Counted from the stretch's first letter, positions 47,183 through 56,858 are shown. The stretch is DNA of 64,000 nt from Pseudomonas sp. dw_612 (GCF_018449725.1 NZ_JAAVVC010000005.1:124001-188000), one strand, 5' to 3'. Translations and numbers: made by a program. The notes: generated by a model not told the origin, from the sequence alone.

Positions 47183-48229
47183 ATGTCCGACCGCCTGACC
47201 CTGCTGCGTCCCGACGACTGGCATATTCATCTTCGCGATGGTGCTGTTTTGTCCAATACCGTTGCGGATGTCGCGCGCACCTTTGGTCGCGCCATCATCA
47301 TGCCCAACCTGGTACCTCCGGTGCGCAACGCCGCTGAAGCCGACGGCTATCGCCAGCGGATTCTCGCTGCACGCCCGGCCGGCAGTCGTTTCGAACCGCT
47401 GATGGTGCTCTACCTGACCGACCGCACCCAGCCCGAAGAAATTCGTGAGGCCAAGGCCAGCGGTTTCGTTCACGCCGCCAAGCTGTACCCGGCCGGCGCC
47501 ACCACCAACTCCGATTCTGGCGTCACCAGCATCGACAAGATTTTCCCGGCGATCGAGGCCATGGCCGAAGTCGGGATGCCGCTGTTGATCCACGGTGAAG
47601 TCACCCGTGGCGATGTCGACGTGTTCGATCGCGAAAAAATCTTCATCGATGAGCACATGCGCCGCGTGGTCGAGCGTTTCCCGACGCTCAAAGTGGTGTT
47701 CGAACACATCACCACCGCCGACGCCGTGCAGTTCGTCAACGAGGCTCCTGCCAACGTTGGCGCAACCATCACCGCGCATCACCTGCTGTACAACCGCAAC
47801 CACATGCTGGTGGGCGGGATTCGGCCGCACTTCTACTGCCTGCCGATTCTCAAGCGCAACACGCACCAGGAAGCCCTGCTCGACGCCGCCACCAGCGGCA
47901 GCGAGAAGTTCTTCCTCGGCACCGACTCGGCGCCGCATGCCCAGCACGCCAAAGAAGCCGCTTGCGGCTGTGCCGGTTGCTACACCGCTTATGCGGCGAT
48001 CGAGATGTACGCCGAAGCGTTCGAACAGCGCAATGCGCTGGACAAGCTCGAAGCGTTCGCCAGCCTCAACGGCCCGCGCTTCTATGGCCTGCCGGTGAAC
48101 ACCGATCGCATTACCCTGGTCCGCGAAGAGTGGACCGCCCCAACCAGCCTGCCATTTGGCGAGCTGACCGTAATCCCGCTGCGCGCCGGTGAAAAACTGC
48201 GCTGGCGCCTGCTGGAGGAACACGCGTGA
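47183..48229 (+). CDS. pyrC: Dihydroorotase
   Basis: A 348-residue zinc amidohydrolase that closes the dihydroorotate ring in pyrimidine synthesis. The metal HxH is in [10 protein letters not shown] (about 12-21), the carboxylated lysine in [12 protein letters not shown], and later histidines in LIHGEV and FEHITTADA. It is the class II (E. coli-type) short form. It overlaps rnt by 4 bp. Confidence 0.97.
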   Translation: MSDRLTLLRPDDWHIHLRDGAVLSNTVADVARTFGRAIIMPNLVPPVRNAAEADGYRQRILAARPAGSRFEPLMVLYLTDRTQPEEIREAKASGFVHAAKLYPAGATTNSDSGVTSIDKIFPAIEAMAEVGMPLLIHGEVTRGDVDVFDREKIFIDEHMRRVVERFPTLKVVFEHITTADAVQFVNEAPANVGATITAHHLLYNRNHMLVGGIRPHFYCLPILKRNTHQEALLDAATSGSEKFFLGTDSAPHAQHAKEAACGCAGCYTAYAAIEMYAEAFEQRNALDKLEAFASLNGPRFYGLPVNTDRITLVREEWTAPTSLPFGELTVIPLRAGEKLRWRLLEEHA

Positions 48230-48903
48230 GTGAAGACCATTTCGACGACGAACAGGACGGTCAAGGCGGCGGAGGCGGTCCTCGTCATCCAATGGCTGCC
48301 AGATTCCGTGGCTACCTGCCGGTTGTCGTCGACGTAGAAACCGGTGGTTTCAACTCGGCCACCGACGCCTTGCTGGAGATCGCGGCGACCACCATCGCCA
48401 TGGACGAAAAAGGCTTTGTGTATCCCGATCACACTTACTTCTTTCGCGTAGAACCGTTTGAAGGCGCGAACATCGAAGCGGCCGCCCTGGAATTCACCGG
48501 GATCAAGCTCGATCACCCGCTGCGCATGGCCGTGAGTGAAGAAACCGCCCTGACCGACATCTTCCGCGGCATCCGCAAGGCCCTGAAAGCCAACGGTTGC
48601 AAACGGGCGATCCTGGTCGGGCACAACAGCAGCTTCGACCTGGGCTTCCTCAACGCCGCTGTCGCGCGTCTGGACATGAAACGTAACCCGTTTCACCCGT
48701 TCTCCAGTTTCGACACTGCCACCCTCGCCGGCCTGGCTTACGGTCAAACCGTATTGGCCAAAGCCTGCCAGGCAGCCGATATCGACTTCGACGGTCGCGA
48801 GGCCCACTCGGCGCGCTACGACACCGAGAAGACGGCAGAGCTGTTCTGCGGCATCGTCAATCGCTGGAAACAAATGGGCGGCTGGGAAGACTTCAACGAC
48901 TGA
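48226..48903 (+). CDS. rnt: Ribonuclease T
   Basis: The 225-residue DEDD exonuclease trims tRNA and other stable RNA 3' ends. Catalytic residues are seen in DVETGGF (first D and E), [10 protein letters not shown] (second D) and [10 protein letters not shown] (H and last D). It starts with GTG 48226, overlapping the pyrC stop (GTGA), and ends 29 bases before a strong terminator. Confidence 0.96.
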   Translation: MSEDHFDDEQDGQGGGGGPRHPMAARFRGYLPVVVDVETGGFNSATDALLEIAATTIAMDEKGFVYPDHTYFFRVEPFEGANIEAAALEFTGIKLDHPLRMAVSEETALTDIFRGIRKALKANGCKRAILVGHNSSFDLGFLNAAVARLDMKRNPFHPFSSFDTATLAGLAYGQTVLAKACQAADIDFDGREAHSARYDTEKTAELFCGIVNRWKQMGGWEDFND

Positions 48904-48931
48904 TCCGGTCGGAGGGTTTTATCCCGCCCAC

Positions 48932-48961
48932 AAAAAAACCGGCCTCGCGGCCGGTTTTTTT
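48932..48961. terminator. Bidirectional terminator, rnt / peroxiredoxin
   Basis: AAAAAAACCGGCC, TCGC loop, GGCCGGTTTTTTT. Confidence 0.92.
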
Positions 48962-48978
48962 ATGCCTGACGCTTGGGC

Positions 48979-49581
48979 TTACAGCGCCGCAGCGTGCTCG
49001 GTCAAGTAAGCCGCAACACCTTCGGTGGAAGCGGTCATGCCTTTGTCGCCTTTTTTCCAGTTGGCAGGGCAAACTTCGCCGTGCTCTTCGTGGAATTGCA
49101 GTGCATCGACCAGACGAATCAGCTCTTCCATGTTACGGCCCAGCGGCAGATCGTTGATGATCTGCGAGCGGACAACGCCTTTGTCGTCGATCAGGAATGC
49201 ACCACGGAAAGCCACGCCGTCAGCGGACTGAACGTCGTAGGCTTTCATGATTTCCTGCTTGATGTCGGCAGCCATGGTGTAGCGAACCTGGCCGATACCG
49301 CCATTGTTCACTGGGGTGTTGCGCCATGCATTGTGGGTGAAATGCGAGTCGATCGACACGGCAACCACTTCAACGTTACGCGCCTTGAAGTCAGCCATGC
49401 GGTTGTCCAGAGCGATCAGCTCGGACGGGCAAACGAAGGTGAAGTCCAGTGGGTAGAAGAACACCAGGCCGTATTTGCCTTTGATGGCCGACGACAGAGT
49501 GAAGCTGTCTACGATCTCGCCGTTGCCGAGGACGGCCGGTACGGTGAAGTCTGGGGCTTGTTTGCCTACGAGTACGCTCAT
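48979..49581 (-). CDS. Typical 2-Cys peroxiredoxin (Tsa/AhpC type)
   Basis: This 200-residue cytoplasmic peroxidase has the peroxidatic cysteine in DFTFVCPSE (about C51) and the resolving cysteine in GEVCPANWKKG (about C171). The GGLG-like and YF-type features make it sensitive or robust to overoxidation in ways not resolved here. No AhpF-like reductase is adjacent, so thioredoxin is the likely donor. It matches PA3529 by position. Confidence 0.94.
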   Translation of the reverse strand: MSVLVGKQAPDFTVPAVLGNGEIVDSFTLSSAIKGKYGLVFFYPLDFTFVCPSELIALDNRMADFKARNVEVVAVSIDSHFTHNAWRNTPVNNGGIGQVRYTMAADIKQEIMKAYDVQSADGVAFRGAFLIDDKGVVRSQIINDLPLGRNMEELIRLVDALQFHEEHGEVCPANWKKGDKGMTASTEGVAAYLTEHAAAL

Positions 49582-49892
49582 TGAAAATCTCCTGGTCTAT
49601 TAACGTGAAGAACTGGATTCGCATCAGCCTGCCACCCTCAGGCGACAGCCCTGTGACACGATCCCTTCGCAAGAACCGCCCATCATACACGGCGTTTTTG
49701 AGCTGTCCTTAACGGATTTTCAGCAGCGCGCGAATTCGGACTGTTACGGTTACTGTCGCAATGCCATGCCGCAAACCGTTCGTCAGCCATCGGCGCTTAT
49801 AACGCGAAGCTTTCAGAAAGCACTTTGACAATCATTCTCGTTAACATTAAGATCCATCGCAATTGAGTCACAACCAGCGACGGTTCTCACTT
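49582..49892. other. Divergent promoter region, peroxiredoxin / bfd
   Basis: The 311-bp region has leader sequence for both genes. The bfd half has a clear promoter with a Fur-like overlap; on the peroxiredoxin side I see only a normal ribosome site (AGGAGA) and no certain operator. Confidence 0.6.
49825..49853 (+). promoter_or_regulatory. bfd promoter with overlapping Fur-like site
   Basis: A perfect -35 TTGACA, 17-base spacer and -10 TAAGAT lie 40 bases before the bfd start. The spacer AATCATTCTCGTTAACATT resembles a Fur box (ATCATTCTC core). Fur repression of bfd is known in P. aeruginosa; here it is inferred. Confidence 0.6.
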
Positions 49893-50111
49893 ATGTATGT
49901 CTGCCTCTGCACTGGCGTCACCGACGGTCAAATCCGCGATGCAATCTATGAAGGTTGCTGCAGCTATAAGGAAGTCCGTCAGGCCACCGGCGTAGCTAGC
50001 CAATGCGGTAAATGCGCCTGCCTTGCCAAGGAAGTGGTGCGCGAAACCCTGACCAAGCTGCAAACCGCCCAGGCCGCGATTCCATTTCCTGTTGAATTTA
50101 CTGCCGCGTAA
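49893..50111 (+). CDS. bfd: Bacterioferritin-associated ferredoxin
   Basis: A 72-residue [2Fe-2S] protein that reduces bacterioferritin to release iron. Its four cysteines are in MYVCLCTGVTD (C4, C6) and SQCGKCACLAK (C38, C41), the standard Bfd spacing. It precedes bfrB, its partner, with its own promoter and terminator. ATG 49893 was chosen over an upstream frame with ten extra residues. Confidence 0.96.
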   Translation: MYVCLCTGVTDGQIRDAIYEGCCSYKEVRQATGVASQCGKCACLAKEVVRETLTKLQTAQAAIPFPVEFTAA

Positions 50112-50127
50112 CTACCGTATTTCAAAG

Positions 50128-50152
50128 AACCGGACTAATGTCCGGTTTTTTT
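50128..50152 (+). terminator. Terminator of bfd
   Basis: AACCGGAC, TAAT loop, GTCCGGTTTTTTT. Confidence 0.9.
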
Positions 50153-50309
50153 ATGCCCGCAAATCAATCGCTTAGGCGCTAGACGCGGAACACAAACATT
50201 CTTATTCCGATTAATTTTCATATAAGTTTCAATAACTTAGGTTTGACACTCTTAATTACGCGGCTCAAACTCTGCCTTATAGTCAGTTAATACAGGGCAG
50301 GACCCCATC

Positions 50310-50783
50310 ATGAAAGGCGACATTACAGTCATCCAGCATCTCAACAAGATCCTTGCCAATGAGCTGGTCGCGATCAATCAATACTTTTTGCATGCACGCA
50401 TGTATGAAGATTGGGGTCTGAACAAGCTCGGCAAGCACGAATACCACGAATCCATCGACGAGATGAAACACGCGGACAAGCTGATCAAGCGCATCCTGTT
50501 CCTCGAAGGCCTGCCGAACGTCCAGGACCTGGGCAAGCTGCAAATCGGTGAGCACACCCAGGAAATGCTTGAATGCGACCTGCGAATCGAACGCACCGGT
50601 CACGCGGACCTCAAGGTCGCGATCGCTCATTGCGAAACCGTCGGCGACTTCGGCAGCCGTGAACTGCTTGAAGACATCCTTGAATCCGAAGAAGAACACA
50701 TCGACTGGCTGGAAACCCAACTGGGCCTGATCGATAAAGTGGGTCTTGAGAACTATCTGCAATCGCAGATGGGTGAAGAATAA
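50310..50783 (+). CDS. bfrB: Bacterioferritin, heme-binding (BfrB type)
   Basis: This 157-residue subunit forms the 24-mer iron store. Ferroxidase residues E18, E51 and H54 are visible, and M52 (IDEMKH) is the axial heme ligand; E94 and E127/H130-type residues follow. A TTGACA lies about 65 bases before the start, but no -10 at good spacing was seen. It follows bfd with a 198-bp gap that holds no other gene. Confidence 0.96.
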   Translation: MKGDITVIQHLNKILANELVAINQYFLHARMYEDWGLNKLGKHEYHESIDEMKHADKLIKRILFLEGLPNVQDLGKLQIGEHTQEMLECDLRIERTGHADLKVAIAHCETVGDFGSRELLEDILESEEEHIDWLETQLGLIDKVGLENYLQSQMGEE

Positions 50784-50822
50784 GAACTGCGCAGCATCTA
50801 TGTAGAAGCTGTGTAGGAGCCG

Positions 50823-50924
50823 TGTAGGAGCTGCCGAGTGAAACGAGGCTGCGATCTTTTGATCTTGCTTTTTTAAGATCAAGATCAAAAGATCGCAGCC
50901 TCGTTTCACTCGGCAGCTCCTACA
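50823..50924. repeat. REP-type inverted repeat, TGTAGGAGCTGCCGAG family
   Basis: Long arms with TGTAGGAGCTGCCGAGTGAA outside and CGATCTTTTGAT inside, nearly the same sequence as the copy at 37731. Confidence 0.9.
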
Positions 50925-50937
50925 GGAATAGCACAAT

Positions 50938-50974
50938 AAAAAGCCCCGCCTTCTTTCGAGAGGCGGGGCTTTTT
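50938..50974. terminator. Bidirectional terminator, bfrB / grxD
   Basis: AAAAAGCCCCGCCTT, CTTTCG, AGGCGGGGCTTTTT. Confidence 0.9.
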
Positions 50975-50982
50975 AGTGGCTG

Positions 50983-51026
50983 AAGATCAAAGATCGCAGC
51001 CTCGTTGCACTCGACGGCTCCTACAG
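50983..51026. repeat. Single REP half-unit, GTAGGAGC family
   Basis: GATCGCAGCCTCGTTGCACT through GGCTCCTACAG forms one arm without its partner, directly after the terminator. Confidence 0.7.
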
Positions 51027-51040
51027 TGGGGCCAATCGAT

Positions 51041-51382
51041 TTACGCTTCGGTCTTGGCAGCAGCCGCTTTTTCAACAGCGGCTTTGATCGTGGCCTGCAA
51101 CGAACCGTCTGCGGCCATTTCAGTCATGATGTCGCTACCGCCGACCAGCTCACCGCCGACCCACAGTTGCGGGAAGGTTGGCCAGTTGGCGTATTTTGGC
51201 AGGTTGGCGCGAATTTCCGGGTTCTGCAGGATGTCCACGTAGGCGAACTTCTCACCACACGCCATGACAGACTGCGCGGCTTTCGCGGAGAAGCCACACT
51301 GCGGGGCATTCGGCGAGCCTTTCATGTAAAGCAGAATGGTGTTGTTAGCAATCTGCTCTTTAATCGTTTCGATGATATCCAT
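51041..51382 (-). CDS. grxD: Monothiol glutaredoxin GrxD
   Basis: A 113-residue cytoplasmic protein with the CGFS active site (SPNAPQCGFSAKA, C29 region), the glutathione-binding NWPTFPQLWVGGELVGG and D-I-M tail. Monothiol glutaredoxins bind and transfer [2Fe-2S] clusters and influence iron regulation. The N-terminus MDIIETIKEQI at ATG 51382 is standard. It sits next to bfrB, as PA3533 does to PA3531. Confidence 0.96.
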   Translation of the reverse strand: MDIIETIKEQIANNTILLYMKGSPNAPQCGFSAKAAQSVMACGEKFAYVDILQNPEIRANLPKYANWPTFPQLWVGGELVGGSDIMTEMAADGSLQATIKAAVEKAAAAKTEA

Positions 51383-51479
51383 GGAGCACCTCGGCTGAAC
51401 TTTCCGACTCAAGGGTCGGCACGGTGGCGCATTGTAACGGAAACCCGAGCGCCATGCTCGGTCTCCCCGACAGACTCGA

Positions 51480-53585
51480 TCAAGCCGCCGCCACGGTCAC
51501 CGGCACGCCGTTCAACGCCGCATTCCCCGACAACTCATCGAGCTGACATTCGTCGGTCAAGTCATTGGCGCTGGACCCCGGCTGGCTACTGGCGATCGCC
51601 ATCTGCACGCCAGGCCGCGCATGGCCCCAACCGTGCGGAAGGCTGACCACGCCTTTCATCATATCCAGACTGCCCACCACTTCAACTTCGATCACCCCGA
51701 CCCTCGAACTGACCCGCACCCGCTGCCCATCGGTGAGCCCACGGCTGGCCAGGTCATCCGGGTGCATCAACAGTTGATGCCGGGGCTTGCCCTTCACCAG
51801 ACGGTGATAGTTATGCATCCACGAATTGTTACTGCGCACATGCCGGCGTCCAATCATCAGCAATTCATCGGCGGCTGGCGCCTGCAGGGCGGCGAAACGC
51901 GCCAGGTCTGCGAGGATCGGCGCCGGTGCCGCCTGGACACGCTGGTTCGGGGTCTTGAGCCGTGGCGCCAGATTGGATTTGAGCGCGCCCAGATCAATGC
52001 CATGAGGATGATCGAACAAGGTCGCCAGCGACAGCTTGTGCTCGGATGCATCGCCATACAGCCCCATCCGTAAGCCATGGTCGATCATCTGCGCCGGAGC
52101 GATGGTCGGTTTGAGTTCCTTGCCGGTCTTCGCGGCAAACGCCTGGGCCAGGCCGACGAAGATCTCCCAATCGTGCAGCGCACCTTCCGGCTTGGCCAGG
52201 ATCGCCCGATTGAAACGCGAGACGTTACGCACGGCAAACATGTTGAACGTGGTGTCGTAGTGATCGTTTTCCAGGGCCGAGGTGGAGGGCAGGATCAGGT
52301 CGGCGTAACGCGTGGTTTCGTTGATGTACAGGTCGATGCTGACCATGAACTCCAGCCCGTCCAGCGCTTGCTCCAGTTGCCGGCCGTTGGGCGTGGACAG
52401 CACCGGGTTGCCCGCCACGGTGATCAACGCCCGCACCTGCCCTTCCCCGCCGGTGAGCATCTCTTCGGCCAGGGCCGACACCGGCAATTCGCCGCTGTAC
52501 TCCGGACGTCCGGACACCCGGCTCTGCCACCGATTGAAATGCCCGCCCGAGGTGGACGCCACCAGATCCACCGCCGGCTCGGTGCACAACGCACCGCCCA
52601 CGCGGTCCAGATTGCCGGTGACCAGGTTGATCAATTGCACGACCCAATGGCACAACGTGCCGAAGGCCTGGGTCGAAACGCCCATGCGCCCATAGCAAAC
52701 CGCCGTCGGCGCCGCCGCAAAGTCTCTGGCCAGTTGACGGATCTGTTCGGCAGGCACCGCACACAGCGGGCTCATGACCTCCGCAGTGAAACCCGCCACC
52801 GCCTCACGCACCTCATCCAGACCGTCCACCGGCAGATGACTGTCGCGGGTCAGGCCTTCGGCGAACAAGGTATTGAGCAGCCCGAACAACAGCGCCGCGT
52901 CGCCACCGGGACGCACGAACAAATGTTGATCGGCAATCGCTGCCGTTTCACTGCGGCGCGGATCGACCACCACCACTTTGCCGCCCCGGGCCTGAATCGC
53001 CTTCAGGCGTTTCTCGACATCCGGCACGGTCATGATGCTCCCGTTGGACGCCAGCGGATTGCCACCCAGGATCAGCATGAAATCGGTGTGATCGATGTCC
53101 GGAATCGGCAACAGCAGGCCGTGGCCGTACATCAAATGGCTGGTCAGGTGATGGGGCAACTGATCGACCGACGTCGCGGAAAACCGGTTGCGGGTTTTCA
53201 GCAGGCCGAGAAAGTAATTGCTGTGGGTCATCAGCCCATAGTTGTGCACGCTCGGGTTACCTTGGTAGACCGCCACCGCGTTCTGCCCGTGACGTTCCTG
53301 AATCCCTGCCAGGCGTTCGGCCACAAGGTTGAAGGCGTCTTCCCACGCGATAGGCTGCCATTCGCTGCCCACGCGCTGCATCGGCTGATGCAGGCGATCC
53401 GGATCGTTCTGAATGTCTTGCAGGGCTACCGCTTTGGGGCAGATGTGCCCGCGACTGAACGTATCCTGCGGGTCACCCTTGATTGACGTGATCTGCACCC
53501 GGCCTTCGGCCTCGGTGGTTTCGATGGTCAGGCCACAAATGGCTTCGCACAGGTGGCAGGCACGGTGATGGAGAGTCTTGGTCAT
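51480..53585 (-). CDS. Molybdopterin oxidoreductase, DMSO-reductase superfamily, function unknown
   Basis: This 701-residue protein starts with a [4Fe-4S] motif (C10, C13, C17, C49) followed by molybdopterin-binding domains and a C-terminal MopB_CT barrel (NNSWMHNYHRL to PHGWGH). No Tat or Sec signal is present, so it is cytoplasmic. The usual cysteine, serine or selenocysteine metal ligand position appears as SATSVDQLPHH (136-146), so serine or aspartate may bind the metal. No electron-transfer subunit gene is nearby. Relatives are annotated only as general oxidoreductases. Confidence 0.85.
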   Translation of the reverse strand: MTKTLHHRACHLCEAICGLTIETTEAEGRVQITSIKGDPQDTFSRGHICPKAVALQDIQNDPDRLHQPMQRVGSEWQPIAWEDAFNLVAERLAGIQERHGQNAVAVYQGNPSVHNYGLMTHSNYFLGLLKTRNRFSATSVDQLPHHLTSHLMYGHGLLLPIPDIDHTDFMLILGGNPLASNGSIMTVPDVEKRLKAIQARGGKVVVVDPRRSETAAIADQHLFVRPGGDAALLFGLLNTLFAEGLTRDSHLPVDGLDEVREAVAGFTAEVMSPLCAVPAEQIRQLARDFAAAPTAVCYGRMGVSTQAFGTLCHWVVQLINLVTGNLDRVGGALCTEPAVDLVASTSGGHFNRWQSRVSGRPEYSGELPVSALAEEMLTGGEGQVRALITVAGNPVLSTPNGRQLEQALDGLEFMVSIDLYINETTRYADLILPSTSALENDHYDTTFNMFAVRNVSRFNRAILAKPEGALHDWEIFVGLAQAFAAKTGKELKPTIAPAQMIDHGLRMGLYGDASEHKLSLATLFDHPHGIDLGALKSNLAPRLKTPNQRVQAAPAPILADLARFAALQAPAADELLMIGRRHVRSNNSWMHNYHRLVKGKPRHQLLMHPDDLASRGLTDGQRVRVSSRVGVIEVEVVGSLDMMKGVVSLPHGWGHARPGVQMAIASSQPGSSANDLTDECQLDELSGNAALNGVPVTVAAA

Positions 53586-53719
53586 GGCCAGTCTCTGTCT
53601 TGTTCTGGGCGGGCAATGTCTGCCACGGGAACAAAACTATGGCGCGCGAACCGCCGCTGCGCCAGCGACGTTCGTCTTGTGAATCGGTGGCCATCAGGCC
53701 AGCCGATGGCTGTACGGAT

Positions 53720-54010
53720 TCAGTTCGGTGGCAACCGGGGTGGCGCCTGCAACTGGATCTCCTGAATGGTTTCGATCTGTTCGTGGGCAACGTGCACGCC
53801 GGTGAGTTCGCCGATCAACCGCCAGTGCTCATCGAGCCCGGCACTGATGGTGGCCATGCGATCGATCATCCGCCGACCGGCGGCCTTGGTCACTTCGTCT
53901 TCACTGCGCATCAACTCGAAGGACATTGAAGTCATGGAAGCGGTGAGATGGGTCAGGGAGCGGGCCGTGAGGCCGAGTAGTTCCATTAATTGCTGTTCTT
54001 TCGATTCCAT
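53720..54010 (-). CDS. Conserved hypothetical helical protein, 96 aa
   Basis: It starts at ATG 54010 (MESKEQQLMELLGLTARS) with AGGAAG 8 bases upstream. The product is all-helical and methionine-rich (HLTASMTSMSFELMRSEDEV) with a proline-ended tail. There is no signal peptide or metal motif. Codon composition matches neighbouring genes. Function is unknown; it is read in the same direction as the oxidoreductase, 134 bp upstream of it. Confidence 0.65.
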   Translation of the reverse strand: MESKEQQLMELLGLTARSLTHLTASMTSMSFELMRSEDEVTKAAGRRMIDRMATISAGLDEHWRLIGELTGVHVAHEQIETIQEIQLQAPPRLPPN

Positions 54011-54118
54011 TCCGGAGGCTTCCTGCGTCGCTCGAGACTTAGTTATAACCCAGCACTTTGCATTAGCAAATGTTTCAGACCAGACACACTGCCTAGACAT
54101 CCAGAGTGAAGCCTCGAA

Positions 54119-54325
54119 TCAATCTGCAATCGCATCATCCTTGAAATTCTTCACTCCGATAAAAGCCCCAACAATGGCCCCCACCACGGCACTCGGCACG
54201 CTCGGGCAAATCGTATTCGCGATAATCGCGAAACCCATCACCGTGGACAACACTGCCATATCAAACGCCGGAGAGACTCGACGCAGACGTGTCAGGCCAA
54301 CGATTCCGGTTTTATTGAGCGACAT
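54119..54325 (-). CDS. Small membrane hypothetical protein, 68 aa
   Basis: ATG 54325 (MSLNKTGIVGLTRLRRVS) has AAGGAGG 9 bases upstream. A basic head is followed by two hydrophobic segments, FDMAVLSTVMGFAIIANTI and VPSAVVGAIVGAFIGV; the second has a glycine-zipper pattern. It may insert in the inner membrane. No family recognised. It stands alone before argF, in the opposite direction. Confidence 0.6.
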   Translation of the reverse strand: MSLNKTGIVGLTRLRRVSPAFDMAVLSTVMGFAIIANTICPSVPSAVVGAIVGAFIGVKNFKDDAIAD

Positions 54326-54712
54326 ACAAGGCTCCCTCCTTGGGTGACTGACTTGATTCGGTCGAAGATTGCAATTGCGCCGATAATACCGGACGGCAGC
54401 CCCACCACTGGCACGCAAAACCGTAACAGCAAGCAACGCGGCCCCTTAAACCCGGGCCTGCCTTGGGGGCGCGCACGGCGCTTGATTTGCAAACCCGCTT
54501 CGGCTCCGTGTACAAATGCGGCGACCGGTTATGAATTTTGAAGAATCTATCAAACCGGAAAATAAGCCTCCTATTGGTAAGACGCGACATTTAATTATAA
54601 GATCGCGCCTTCCCCTATTTCGTCGCCCCGTGCGGCTTACGCCGCAGGTCTCGCCCGTTTTTCAGTTAAACAAGGCTTTGAGTATCTGCGGTCTGTTGCA
54701 AAAAGGTAGTCA
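54326..54712. other. argF leader and divergent promoter region
   Basis: The 387-bp region has an ArgR site and a promoter (-35 TTGGTA at 54574-54579, 16-base spacer, -10 TATAAG at 54596-54601) for argF. The rest of the 280 bp towards the small membrane gene shows nothing recognisable. Confidence 0.55.
54574..54610 (-). promoter_or_regulatory. Two ArgR half-sites at 21-bp spacing over the argF promoter
   Basis: Read leftward, AGGCGC-N8-AA (from 54610) and TGTCGC-N8-AA (from 54589) start exactly 21 bases apart. They cover both promoter hexamers, so binding should block transcription. Repression of argF by ArgR is known in P. aeruginosa. Confidence 0.65.
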
Positions 54713-55636
54713 ATGATGAGCGCAAGGCACTTTCTCTCCCTGATGGATTGCACGCCCGAAGAGCTGGTCAGCGTGATCCGTCGAGGCGTTGAGCTCAAGG
54801 ACCTGCGTAACCGCGGCGTACTGTTCGAGCCTTTGAAAAACCGCGTGCTCGGGATGATTTTCGAGAAGTCCTCGACCCGCACCCGCATCTCGTTCGAAGC
54901 CGGCATGATCCAGCTCGGCGGCCAGGCGATCTTCCTGTCGCCCCGCGATACCCAACTGGGTCGTGGCGAGCCGATCGGCGACGCCGCCATTGTCATGTCG
55001 AGCATGCTCGATGCGGTGATGATCCGTACGTTTTCCCACAGCACACTGACCGAATTCGCCGCCAATTCGCGCGTCCCGCTAATCAACGGTCTGTCCGATG
55101 ACCTGCACCCGTGCCAGTTGCTGGCCGACATGCAAACCTTCCTTGAACACCGCGGCTCGATCCAGGGCAAGACCGTGGCCTGGATCGGCGACGGCAACAA
55201 CATGTGCAACAGCTATATAGAAGCGGCGATCCAGTTCGACTTCCAGTTGCGCATTGCGTGCCCGGAAGGTTACGAGCCAAACCCGGAATTCGTGGCCAAG
55301 GCCGGCGATCGTGTGACCATCGTCCGCGATCCACAGGATGCCGTGCGCGGCGCTCACCTGGTCAGCACCGACGTCTGGACCTCCATGGGCCAGGAAGAAG
55401 AAACCGCCAAGCGCCTGAAGTTGTTCGCGCCGTTCCAGGTCAATCGCGCCCTGCTCGACCAGGCGGCGCCGGACGTGCTGTTCATGCATTGCCTGCCGGC
55501 CCACCGAGGCGAAGAAATCAGCCTCGACTTGCTGGACGACCCGCGCTCCGTGGCCTGGGACCAGGCGGAAAACCGTCTGCACGCGCAAAAGGCCCTGCTT
55601 GAGTTTCTCGTGATGCCGGCGTACCACCACGCATGA
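54713..55636 (+). CDS. argF: Ornithine carbamoyltransferase (anabolic)
   Basis: A 307-residue cytoplasmic enzyme making citrulline from ornithine and carbamoyl phosphate. It has the carbamoyl-phosphate loop SSTRTR (53-58), [10 protein letters not shown] and the [10 protein letters not shown] motif with the ornithine-side cysteine (H259 region). Two consecutive ATGs follow AAGG; I took the first. It overlaps an ABC ATPase gene by 4 bp. Confidence 0.97.
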   Translation: MMSARHFLSLMDCTPEELVSVIRRGVELKDLRNRGVLFEPLKNRVLGMIFEKSSTRTRISFEAGMIQLGGQAIFLSPRDTQLGRGEPIGDAAIVMSSMLDAVMIRTFSHSTLTEFAANSRVPLINGLSDDLHPCQLLADMQTFLEHRGSIQGKTVAWIGDGNNMCNSYIEAAIQFDFQLRIACPEGYEPNPEFVAKAGDRVTIVRDPQDAVRGAHLVSTDVWTSMGQEEETAKRLKLFAPFQVNRALLDQAAPDVLFMHCLPAHRGEEISLDLLDDPRSVAWDQAENRLHAQKALLEFLVMPAYHHA

Positions 55637-56742
55637 GCCAGCCATTACTGCTCAACCTGCGCAACCTTGCCTGCGGTTACCAGGACCAGCGGGTTGTACA
55701 AAACCTCAACCTGCATTTGAATGCCGGCGACATTGGTTGCCTGCTGGGTTCTTCAGGCTGCGGCAAGACCACCACATTGCGCGCCATCGCTGGTTTCGAA
55801 CCGGTGCACGAAGGTGAAATCCAGCTGGGCGGCGAGACCATCTCCAGCGCCGGTTTTACCCTCGCCCCGGAGAAACGCCGGATCGGCATGGTCTTCCAGG
55901 ACTACGCCCTGTTTCCGCATTTGAGCGTGGCCGAGAATATCGCCTTCGGGATCCGCAAACATCCGCAAAAGGACCGCGTCACCGAAGAGCTGCTTGAACT
56001 GGTCAACCTGAAGAACCTCGGCAAGCGCTTTCCCCATGAACTGTCCGGCGGCCAGCAGCAACGTGTCGCCCTGGCCCGAGCCCTGGCGCCAGAACCGCAA
56101 CTGTTGCTGCTCGACGAACCGTTCTCCAACCTTGATGGCGAGTTGCGACGCAAGCTCAGCCATGAAGTCCGCGACATTCTCAAGGCCCGTGGCACCAGTG
56201 CGATTCTGGTCACCCACGACCAGGAAGAAGCCTTCGCCGTCAGCGATCACGTAGGGGTTTTCAAGGAAGGTCACCTGGAACAATGGGACACGCCCTACAA
56301 CCTGTATCACGAACCGCTGACACCGTTTGTGGCCAGTTTCATCGGCCAGGGCTACTTCATTCGCGGCCAACTGAGCAGTCCGGAGTCGGTGCAGACCGAG
56401 TTGGGCGAGTTGCGCGGCAACCGAGCTTATACCTGGCCGATTGGCGGCGCGGTGGACGTGTTACTGCGCCCGGATGACATCGTTTATGCGCCGGACAGCC
56501 CGCTGAAGGCGCGCATCGTCGGCAAGACGTTCCTGGGCGCCTCGACGCTGTATCGCTTGCAGATGCCGACGGGCGCGCAGTTGGAATCGATCTTTCCGAG
56601 CCATGCTGATCATCAGGTCGGTGCGCAAGTGGGCATTCGGGTGGCGGCGGAGCATTTGGTGTTGTTCCAGGCGAGCGGAAGTACGGCAGCGCAGATTCCG
56701 GTGGTTGAATCGGGCGTACGCCGGTACAGCACCGCCAGCTGA
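55633..56742 (+). CDS. Orphan ABC transporter ATP-binding protein (Fe3+/polyamine-uptake type)
   Basis: The 369-residue ATPase has Walker [10 protein letters not shown] (39-47), signature LSGGQ (137-141), Walker B LLLLDEP and a C-terminal TOBE-like regulatory domain (about 245-360). It resembles FbpC/PotA-type importer subunits. No permease or binding-protein gene is adjacent; it is translationally coupled to argF (ATGA overlap), as PA3538 is. The substrate is unknown; arginine-pathway or iron uptake are both possible. Confidence 0.85.
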   Translation: MSQPLLLNLRNLACGYQDQRVVQNLNLHLNAGDIGCLLGSSGCGKTTTLRAIAGFEPVHEGEIQLGGETISSAGFTLAPEKRRIGMVFQDYALFPHLSVAENIAFGIRKHPQKDRVTEELLELVNLKNLGKRFPHELSGGQQQRVALARALAPEPQLLLLDEPFSNLDGELRRKLSHEVRDILKARGTSAILVTHDQEEAFAVSDHVGVFKEGHLEQWDTPYNLYHEPLTPFVASFIGQGYFIRGQLSSPESVQTELGELRGNRAYTWPIGGAVDVLLRPDDIVYAPDSPLKARIVGKTFLGASTLYRLQMPTGAQLESIFPSHADHQVGAQVGIRVAAEHLVLFQASGSTAAQIPVVESGVRRYSTAS

Positions 56743-56758
56743 CACAATACGGGCTAAT

Positions 56759-56846
56759 GTGGGAGCGGGCTTGCTCGCGAAAGCGCTGTATCAGTCGACA
56801 TCATCACTGACTGACCAACCGCATTCGCGAGCAAGCCCGCTCCCAC
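56759..56846. repeat. 88-bp REP doublet, GTGGGAGCGGGC family
   Basis: Exactly 88 bp; it lies between the convergent ABC ATPase and PhzF-type genes. Confidence 0.9.
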
Positions 56847-56858
56847 ATTGGATTTGGG

